A stretch of DNA of 21,531 bases, taken from the NCBI RefSeq assembly GCF_023653455.1, contig NZ_JAKEDR010000045.1, forward strand, positions 1 through 21,531, in the 5' to 3' direction. The notes under the pieces are model-generated. The model saw only the letters and a program-made list of their open reading frames with translations. It was not told the origin of the DNA and ran no database searches. This DNA is from Paraclostridium ghonii (GTDB taxonomy: Bacteria; Bacillota; Clostridia; Peptostreptococcales; Peptostreptococcaceae). The stretch's first letter is position 1; the number at the start of each line of letters is the position of its first letter. A program made the position numbers and the translations under genes. Shown one piece after another: positions 15,655 to 21,531 of this stretch.

Positions 15655-15683
15655 ATGTATTTTAGGGAAAACGGTATTATAAT
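15655..15683 (+). promoter_or_regulatory. Probable gldA-dhaK promoter, activator-type
   Basis: A perfect TATAAT at 15678-15683 has only ATGTAT at the -35 position (15655-15660, 17-nt spacer). A good -10 with a poor -35 suits dependence on an AraC-type activator, such as the one encoded just upstream. The leader to ATG 15735 is about 45 nt. Confidence 0.6.
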
Positions 15684-15734
15684 GAATATAACTTAAAAAA
15701 TAATATAACTACAAAATACAAAGGAGAGATTAAT

Positions 15735-16862
15735 ATGAGAAAAGCATTTATATGTCCTACAAAATATGTACAAGGTCAAGATGAGTTATTAAATTTAGGA
15801 TACTTTATAAAAGTATTTGGGGATTCAGCTTTATTAATCGCACATAAAGATGATATAGAACGTGTTAAAGATAAATTAGATTCAACTGCTAAAAAGTTTG
15901 GAGTAACTTTTGTTGAAAGTAACTTCGATGGAGAGTGTTCTAGAGAAGAGGTAGCAAGATTACAAGAGTTAGCTAAGAACAATAAATGTTCATGTACAAT
16001 TGGTCTTGGAGGAGGAAAAGCAATAGATACAGCTAAGTGTGTAGCTAAAGGAGATAATTTAATAATAGTTCCGACTATAGCTGCAACAGATGCCCCTACA
16101 AGTCATTCAGCAGTATTATATACACCAGATGGAGCTTTTGATGATTATGCATATTTCAAACAAAGTCCAGATGTAGTTTTAGTTGATACTACAGTTATAG
16201 CTAAAGCTCCAACTAGATTTTTAGTTTCTGGAATGGGAGATGCTTTATCAACTTATTTTGAAGCAAGAGCAACTTCTAATTCATATTCAAATGTAAATGC
16301 AGGACTACCTTGTGGTTATAGAGAAGGATTATGTGGAGAAGCGAAAGGAACTAATACAGCGTTAGCGTTAGCTAAGTTATGTTATGAAACTCTTATAAAA
16401 GATGGTTTAAAAGCAAAAGTAGCATCAGATTGTAATTTAGTTACTCCAGCCTTAGAAAATATAATTGAAACAAATATTCTTTTATCTGGACTTGGGTTTG
16501 AAAGTGGAGGGCTAGCAGCAGCTCATGCTATTCATGATGGACTTACTATATTAGAAGGAACACATAAATATTTCCATGGAGAAAAAGTTGCTTTTGGAAC
16601 AATAGCACAATTAGTTTTAGAAAATGCACCAACAGAAGAGATAGAAGAAGTATTAGAATTTTGTTTACAAGTAGGTCTTCCTGTTTGTCTAGAAGATATA
16701 GGGGTAGACACTATTACAGAAGAAGAACTTAAAGAAGTAGCACAAAAAGCATGTATTAAAGAAGAATCTATACATTCTATGCCATTCCCTATAGATGTTG
16801 AAGAGGTTGCAGCTGCTATAATTACAGCTGATAGCATGGGGAAAAACTATAAAAACAGATAG
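15735..16862 (+). CDS. gldA: Glycerol dehydrogenase
   Basis: An NAD+-dependent, zinc-containing enzyme of the iron-type alcohol dehydrogenase superfamily (EC 1.1.1.6) that oxidises glycerol to dihydroxyacetone in the cytoplasm. The product has 375 residues. The NAD-binding loop is GLGGGKAIDTAK (90-101). Expected metal ligands are D169 in SGMGDA, H264 in AAAHAIHDG and H281 in HGEKVAFG, corresponding to D171, H254 and H271 of E. coli GldA. Between D169 and H264 there are about 12 extra residues relative to E. coli GldA, around LPCGYREGLCGE (191-202), including C193 and C200. The start is ATG 15735 with AAGGAGAG (15721-15728) 6 nt upstream. It forms an operon with the dihydroxyacetone kinase gene, whose ribosome site overlaps the gldA stop codon. 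Confidence 0.96.
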   Translation: MRKAFICPTKYVQGQDELLNLGYFIKVFGDSALLIAHKDDIERVKDKLDSTAKKFGVTFVESNFDGECSREEVARLQELAKNNKCSCTIGLGGGKAIDTAKCVAKGDNLIIVPTIAATDAPTSHSAVLYTPDGAFDDYAYFKQSPDVVLVDTTVIAKAPTRFLVSGMGDALSTYFEARATSNSYSNVNAGLPCGYREGLCGEAKGTNTALALAKLCYETLIKDGLKAKVASDCNLVTPALENIIETNILLSGLGFESGGLAAAHAIHDGLTILEGTHKYFHGEKVAFGTIAQLVLENAPTEEIEEVLEFCLQVGLPVCLEDIGVDTITEEELKEVAQKACIKEESIHSMPFPIDVEEVAAAIITADSMGKNYKNR

Positions 16863-16873
16863 AGGTGTGACAC

Positions 16874-18640
16874 ATGAAAAAAATAATTAATAAACCAGAA
16901 ACTGTAGTTATGGAAATGTGTAATGGGATAGCTATGGCACATCCAGAACTTGAATTTTTAAAAAAATATAAGGTAATTAAGAAAAAGGATATAAATAAAA
17001 ATAAAGTAAGTTTAATAAGTGGTGGTGGTAGTGGTCATGAGCCAGCACATGCAGGATTTGTAGGAAAAGGAATGTTAGATGCAGCAGTTTGTGGAGATGT
17101 ATTTGCATCCCCATCTCAAATTCAAATATACAATGCAATTAAAGAAACTGCTAGTAATAAAGGGACTTTACTAATAATAAAAAATTATAGTGGAGATGTA
17201 ATGAACTTTAAAAATGCATCACATCTTGCAATAGAAGATGGAATAATGGTTGATTATATAAAAGTTGATGATGATATCGCTGTTGAAGATAGTTTATATA
17301 CAGTAGGTAGACGTGGAGTTGCAGGTACAGTTTTAGTTCATAAAATAGCAGGAGCTGCAGCTGAACTTGGAATGAGTTTAAATGAAGTAAAGGAAGTTGC
17401 ACAAAAAGCTGCAAATAATGTTAGAAGTTTAGGATTTGCACTTACATCATGCACAGTACCAGCAAAGGGAACTCCAACTTTTAAGTTAGAAGAAGATGAA
17501 ATAGAATTTGGAGTTGGAATACATGGAGAACCAGGTGTAAGAAGAGAAAAAATGTCTTCTGCAGGCGAGTTAGCTAAAAAAATGGTAAATGATATATTAG
17601 CAGATATGAAAATAGATGATTCAAATGAAGAAGAAATTGCATTAATGGTTAATGGATTTGGAGGAACTCCTCTTCAAGAATTATACTTACTTAACAATTC
17701 TGTAATGCGTGAATTGTCTAAGAAAAATATTAAGATATGTACAGTTTTTGTTGGGAATTATATGACTAGTATAGATATGGCAGGAGCATCTGTATCTATA
17801 ATGAAGTTAGATAATGAATTAAAGCATTTATTATCTCAAGTAAGTGAAGCACCAGGATTTAAAGTTTCAGGACCTTTTGCACCTGTAGAGTACACAGACA
17901 TAGATATAGAAAAAGGTAATAACGATGATTCAAAAGTATGTTTTGAAGTAGAAACTAATAAAGAATTTTCAAAAGTTGAAGACTACAAGTTTACTTTAGA
18001 AAATATGATTTATGTAATTGATAAAATGAGTGAAATAATAATAAAAAATGAAGTGCCATTCTGTGAATTAGACTCTTATGCTGGAGATGGAGATTTTGGT
18101 ATGAGTGTTGCAAAAGGATTTAAACAATTAAAAAGAGAATGGGCAAATATAATTTCAATGGAAGACTTAACTATAGGCAAGTTTTTAAATGAATGTTCTA
18201 TGGTAATTATGGAATACTGCGGGGGAGCATCAGGACCAATATGGGGAAGTGCTTTTAGAGCTGCAGGAAGATATGTAGGAGATAAAGATGAACTTACTGT
18301 TTTAGACTTTGCTAATATGATGGATGCTGCAGTTAATGGAGTTCAAGCTACAGGAGAAAGATCATTTGGTAGAGGTGCTGGAGTAGGTGATAAAACTTTA
18401 ATAGATGCATTAGTACCATGTGCAAATTCATGGGAGTTAAGTGTAAAAGAAAATGATACATTTAAAGAAGCTTTTGAAAAAGGAGCAAGAAAAGCTGTAG
18501 AAGGTGCAGAGTTAACTAAAGATATTGTAGCTCGTATGGGTAGAGCAGGAACTGTTGGAGAAAGAAGTTTAGGGCACCCAGATGCAGGAGCTCATGCACT
18601 TGGAGTAATATTTACTGATATATCTAACGATTTAAAATAG
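16874..18640 (+). CDS. dhaK: Dihydroxyacetone kinase, fused DhaK-DhaL (ATP-dependent)
   Basis: A 588-residue single-chain kinase (EC 2.7.1.29) converting dihydroxyacetone to dihydroxyacetone phosphate for glycolysis. The DhaK half (1-335) has GGGSGHEPAHAG (50-61), SGDVMNF (106-112, D108) and H217 in GVGIHGEPG, the histidine that binds dihydroxyacetone covalently. The DhaL half (~370-588) has D400, D405 and D407 in LDSYAGDGDFG, spaced exactly like the Mg-ATP aspartates D30/D35/D37 of E. coli DhaL, plus GGASGP and RGAGVGDKT. Fusion of both halves, as in Citrobacter freundii DhaK, means ATP rather than a PTS DhaM partner is the phosphate donor; no dhaM is in the window. It lies 11 nt after gldA, and AGAGGTG overlaps the gldA TAG, suggesting translational coupling. 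Its substrate is the product of gldA. Confidence 0.95.
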   Translation: MKKIINKPETVVMEMCNGIAMAHPELEFLKKYKVIKKKDINKNKVSLISGGGSGHEPAHAGFVGKGMLDAAVCGDVFASPSQIQIYNAIKETASNKGTLLIIKNYSGDVMNFKNASHLAIEDGIMVDYIKVDDDIAVEDSLYTVGRRGVAGTVLVHKIAGAAAELGMSLNEVKEVAQKAANNVRSLGFALTSCTVPAKGTPTFKLEEDEIEFGVGIHGEPGVRREKMSSAGELAKKMVNDILADMKIDDSNEEEIALMVNGFGGTPLQELYLLNNSVMRELSKKNIKICTVFVGNYMTSIDMAGASVSIMKLDNELKHLLSQVSEAPGFKVSGPFAPVEYTDIDIEKGNNDDSKVCFEVETNKEFSKVEDYKFTLENMIYVIDKMSEIIIKNEVPFCELDSYAGDGDFGMSVAKGFKQLKREWANIISMEDLTIGKFLNECSMVIMEYCGGASGPIWGSAFRAAGRYVGDKDELTVLDFANMMDAAVNGVQATGERSFGRGAGVGDKTLIDALVPCANSWELSVKENDTFKEAFEKGARKAVEGAELTKDIVARMGRAGTVGERSLGHPDAGAHALGVIFTDISNDLK

Positions 18641-18666
18641 TAATCCATAAATTTCATTATAAATAT

Positions 18667-18700
18667 AAAAGAGCCTCAACTTTAAGTTGAGGCTCTTTTT
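18667..18700. terminator. Bidirectional terminator between dhaK and adhE
   Basis: GAGCCTCAACTT (18671-18682) and AAGTTGAGGCTC (18684-18695) form a strong GC-containing stem around one to five loop bases. It is flanked by AAAA on the left and TTTTT on the right, so it works for the plus-strand gldA-dhaK transcript and the convergent minus-strand adhE transcript. Confidence 0.95.
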
Positions 18701-18730
18701 ATATAAAATATAATTAATCTAAAGTACAAT

Positions 18731-21397
18731 TTATTTTACAGTTTCTAATTCTTTAACTTTTTTTTCTGCTTTTGCATTTTCTCCGTAATAAACAGTTAAG
18801 AACATTTCTTTGATTTCACTCATTAGAGGATATCTAGGGTTAGCACCAGTACATTGATCGTCAAATGCTTGTTCAACCATTTCATCTAAGCTCTCTAAGA
18901 ATACTTTTTCATCTATTCCACAATCTTTTATAGTTTTAGGGATTCCTACAGCAGCTTTTAATTCATCTATTTTAACTAGTAATTTATTAAATTTATCTTC
19001 ATTAGAATTTCCGTTAATACCTACGAATGAAGCTATTTCAGCATATCTTTCTAAAGCTTGAGGGTATTTGTATTGAGGGAAAATACCCATCTTAATAGGA
19101 GCAGGAGATACATTGAATTTAAGAACTTCATTTATTAAAAGTGCATTTGCAACACCATGAGGTATATGGTGGAATGAACCTAATTTATGAGCCATAGAGT
19201 GACAAACTCCTAAGAATGCATTTGCAAATGCCATACCAGCCATTGTAGATGCATTAGCCATTTTTTCTCTAGCTTCAGGATCAGTTGCACCGTTTTCGTA
19301 AGCTCTTGGTAGATATTCAAATATACCTTTAACAGCTTGAAGAGCTAAACCATTTGTATAATCAGTTGCTAACATAGATGCATAAGCTTCTAAAGCATGA
19401 GTTAAAGCATCTATACCAGAAGCTGCAGTTAAACCTTTTGGCATACTCATCATTAAGTCAGAATCTACTATTGCCATGTTTGGCATTAATTGATAATCAG
19501 CTAAAGGATATTTAATTCCTGTATCTTGATCTGTTATAACTGCAAAAGGTGTAACCTCAGAACCAGTACCAGCAGAAGTTGGTATAGCTACAAAGTAAGC
19601 TTTTTCACCCATTGTAGGGAATTCATAAACTCTTTTTCTTATATCCATAAATCTCATTGCTAAATCTTTGAAGTCGATTTCTGGATGTTCATACATTGTC
19701 CACATGATTTTAGCAGCATCCATAGCACTACCACCACCTACGGCTATTATTACATCAGGTTTAAAGTCAGCCATAGCTTTAGCACCATCTTTAGCAGTAT
19801 CTAAAGTTGGATCTGGAGCAACATCATAGAATGTATGGTGTTTAATATTCATTTCATCTAATGAATCAGTTATACCTTTTGTATATCCATTTTGATAAAG
19901 GAAAGTATCTGTAACTATAAAGGCTCTTTGTTTTTTGATTACATGCTTAAGCTCTTTAAGAGCAACTCCTAAACAACCTTTTTTGAAATAAACTTTTTCT
20001 GGGGCTCTAAACCAAAGCATATTTTCTCTCCTTTCAGCTACAGTTTTTATATTTATTAAATGTTTAACTCCTACGTTTTCAGATACAGAGTTTCCTCCCC
20101 AAGAACCACATCCAAGTGTTAAAGATGGAGCTAGTTTGAAGTTATATAAATCTCCTATACCACCTTGAGAAGCAGGAGTGTTAACTAAAACTCTACAAGT
20201 TTTCATAGTATTTCTGAATTTCTCAAGTTTAGAAGCTTGAGTTATTGTATCTATATATATAGAAGATGTATGACCTAATCCACCATCAAATACAAGTTTA
20301 TCAGCTTTAGCTATTGCATCATCGAAATTTTTAGCTTTGTACATTGCAAGTACTGGAGATAATTTCTCATGAGCAAAAGGTTCAGATATATCAACAGATT
20401 CAACTTCTCCAAGTAGTATTTTTGATTCTTTAGGTATTGTAAGACCTGCTAGTTCAGCTATTTTATATGCTGGTTGACCTACTATATCTGCATTTAAGCC
20501 TCCCTTTGCATTTAATATAACACCTTTTACTTTTTCTGTTTCAGATTTATTTAAAAGGTAAGCTCCACGTTTTACGAATTCAGCTTTTACTTTTTCATAA
20601 ACTCCACTTAAAACTACAACAGATTGCTCAGAAGCACATATCATACCATTATCAAATGTTTTTGAAAGTAAAACTGAGTTTACAGCAGTTTCTATATCCG
20701 CACTATCGTCTATTATTGCAGGCGTATTCCCAGCACCAACACCTATTGCAGGTTTACCTGAAGAGTATGCTGATTTTACCATACCAGGACCACCAGTTGC
20801 TAATATAATATCAGCAGATTCCATTATAGTAGTTGTCATTTCAAGAGATGGTACATCTATCCAACCTATAATTCCTTCTGGAGCACCTGCTTTTACAGCA
20901 GCTTCAAGAACTACTTTTGCAGCTTGAATAGTTGATTTTTTTGCTCTAGGGTGAGGTGAAATTATGATACCATTTCTAGTTTTTAAAGCTATTAAAGTTT
21001 TAAATATTGCAGTTGAAGTTGGATTTGTAGTAGGAATTACTGCAGCAATAACACCTATTGGCTCAGCTATTTTTGTTATACCAAAAGCTGGATCCTCTTC
21101 TATAACTCCGCAAGTTTTTACATCTTTATAAGTATTGTATATATATTCTGAAGCAAAGTGATTTTTTATAACTTTGTCTTCTACTATACCCATATTAGTT
21201 TCCTCGTGTGCAAGTTTTGCTAAAGGAAGTCTTTGTTGATTTGCAGCCATTGCTGCAGCTAAAAATATTTTATCAACTTGTTCTTGGGTATAAGTTGCAA
21301 ATATTTTTTGAGCTTCTTTAATTTGAGCTAGTTTAATAGCTAAAGATTCAGGTCCATCTACAATTACGTGATTAGTTTCACAAACTTTTTTGTTCAT
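18731..21397 (-). CDS. adhE: Bifunctional acetaldehyde-CoA / alcohol dehydrogenase
   Basis: An 888-residue two-domain cytoplasmic enzyme (EC 1.2.1.10 and 1.1.1.1) reducing acetyl-CoA through acetaldehyde to ethanol and oxidising two NADH. The N-terminal aldehyde dehydrogenase domain (~10-440) has catalytic C254 in GMICASEQS and GVGAGNTP (219-226). The linker is near 440-465. The C-terminal iron-dependent alcohol dehydrogenase (~466-870) has AVGGGSAMDAAK and ligands D663, H667, H733 and H747, each exactly 10 above E. coli AdhE D653/H657/H723/H737. Length is normal for the family. The start is ATG 21397 with AGGGGGAA (21403-21410) upstream; an in-frame TTG at 21448 would add 17 residues and enclose the ribosome site. 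It is monocistronic and convergent to gldA-dhaK. The likely role is to regenerate NAD+ during glycerol and sugar fermentation. Confidence 0.97.
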   Translation of the reverse strand: MNKKVCETNHVIVDGPESLAIKLAQIKEAQKIFATYTQEQVDKIFLAAAMAANQQRLPLAKLAHEETNMGIVEDKVIKNHFASEYIYNTYKDVKTCGVIEEDPAFGITKIAEPIGVIAAVIPTTNPTSTAIFKTLIALKTRNGIIISPHPRAKKSTIQAAKVVLEAAVKAGAPEGIIGWIDVPSLEMTTTIMESADIILATGGPGMVKSAYSSGKPAIGVGAGNTPAIIDDSADIETAVNSVLLSKTFDNGMICASEQSVVVLSGVYEKVKAEFVKRGAYLLNKSETEKVKGVILNAKGGLNADIVGQPAYKIAELAGLTIPKESKILLGEVESVDISEPFAHEKLSPVLAMYKAKNFDDAIAKADKLVFDGGLGHTSSIYIDTITQASKLEKFRNTMKTCRVLVNTPASQGGIGDLYNFKLAPSLTLGCGSWGGNSVSENVGVKHLINIKTVAERRENMLWFRAPEKVYFKKGCLGVALKELKHVIKKQRAFIVTDTFLYQNGYTKGITDSLDEMNIKHHTFYDVAPDPTLDTAKDGAKAMADFKPDVIIAVGGGSAMDAAKIMWTMYEHPEIDFKDLAMRFMDIRKRVYEFPTMGEKAYFVAIPTSAGTGSEVTPFAVITDQDTGIKYPLADYQLMPNMAIVDSDLMMSMPKGLTAASGIDALTHALEAYASMLATDYTNGLALQAVKGIFEYLPRAYENGATDPEAREKMANASTMAGMAFANAFLGVCHSMAHKLGSFHHIPHGVANALLINEVLKFNVSPAPIKMGIFPQYKYPQALERYAEIASFVGINGNSNEDKFNKLLVKIDELKAAVGIPKTIKDCGIDEKVFLESLDEMVEQAFDDQCTGANPRYPLMSEIKEMFLTVYYGENAKAEKKVKELETVK

Positions 21398-21402
21398 TGG
21401 TA

Positions 21403-21410
21403 TTCCCCCT
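21403..21410 (-). promoter_or_regulatory. adhE ribosome-binding site
   Basis: AGGGGGAA on the minus strand, 5 nt before ATG 21397; it excludes the upstream TTG start at 21448. Confidence 0.8.
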
Positions 21411-21421
21411 TTATATAATTG

Positions 21422-21450
21422 AGTTGTAAGATTAAAAAATGTCTTCAACT
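21422..21450 (-). promoter_or_regulatory. Hairpin in the adhE 5' leader
   Basis: AGTTG-AAGA pairs with TCTT-(A)-CAACT: nine base pairs with one bulge around a 10-nt A/T loop. It is placed 11 nt upstream of the ribosome site. It could influence leader stability or translation; function is not shown. Confidence 0.45.
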
Positions 21451-21457
21451 TTTTTTA

Positions 21458-21488
21458 TTTATAAAATTTAATAAGGATTTTTATACAA
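21458..21488 (-). promoter_or_regulatory. Tentative adhE promoter
   Basis: On the minus strand, TTGTAT (21483-21488) and TATAAA (21458-21463) are separated by 19 nt, longer than ideal. It is the best pair I find, but the region is so AT-rich that chance matches are easy. Confidence 0.3.
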
Positions 21489-21506
21489 ATATAATTATTT
21501 TTATCG

Positions 21507-21529
21507 ATTATATAAATTATTTATATAAT
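21507..21529. promoter_or_regulatory. 23-bp perfect palindrome upstream of adhE, possible operator
   Basis: Two 11-bp arms, ATTATATAAAT and ATTTATATAAT, flank a single central T at 21518. It lies ~110 nt upstream of the adhE ATG, just upstream of the tentative promoter. It does not match the Rex or FNR consensus. Composition alone makes AT palindromes commoner here, so confidence is low. Confidence 0.35.
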
Positions 21530-21531
21530 TT

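Noticed and set aside
15776..17414. Minus-strand open frames opposite gldA and dhaK
   Set aside because: They are antisense to well-identified enzymes, with low-complexity translations and no ribosome sites.
21398..21531. Rex or FNR operator upstream of adhE
   Set aside because: I found no TTGTTAA-N4-TTAACAA or TTGAT-N4-ATCAA match. Only a different AT palindrome is present.

Overview
The window is about 70% A+T, with clostridial ribosome-binding sites, short intergenic gaps and a fermentative, sporulating gene set. It reads as chromosome of an anaerobic Firmicute of class Clostridia, and the style of AdhE, GldA and the DUF11 proteins suggests Peptostreptococcaceae (Paraclostridium/Paeniclostridium/Romboutsia/Clostridioides relatives). 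That family assignment is inference. No tRNA, rRNA, insertion sequence, phage gene or CRISPR array is visible.

Left half (1-11.9 kb): two very large, divergently transcribed DUF11-repeat proteins share a ~190-nt control region. The minus-strand protein (1144 aa) is made of diverged Ig-like repeats. The plus-strand protein (2693 aa from the best-supported GTG start) has a ~350-residue head followed by 18 repeats of ~132 residues, the last one cut short and ending in Cys. Neither has a signal peptide, membrane segment or LPXTG motif. One explanation is assembly on the spore surface from the mother-cell cytoplasm. A Lys and an Asp are kept or lost together across the repeats, and an Asn is fixed in the last strand. 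This suggests internal Lys-Asn isopeptide bonds, with the last repeat left open.

Middle (11.9-14.4 kb): lysP, a lysine permease on the minus strand, is preceded by a complete lysine riboswitch with promoter, aptamer, antiterminator pairing and terminator. Next comes a small CotF/ferritin-like spore coat protein, also minus.

Right half (14.5-21.4 kb): a PocR-domain/AraC-type regulator, then gldA (glycerol dehydrogenase) and a fused DhaK-DhaL dihydroxyacetone kinase as a tightly coupled pair. Convergent to them is adhE. Together they form the oxidative route glycerol -> dihydroxyacetone -> DHAP, and AdhE returns NADH to NAD+ by making ethanol from acetyl-CoA. The regulator probably controls gldA-dhaK: that promoter has a perfect -10, a poor -35 and repeat elements upstream.

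Most start codons were moved downstream from the longest reading frame to the codon that follows a proper Shine-Dalgarno sequence.
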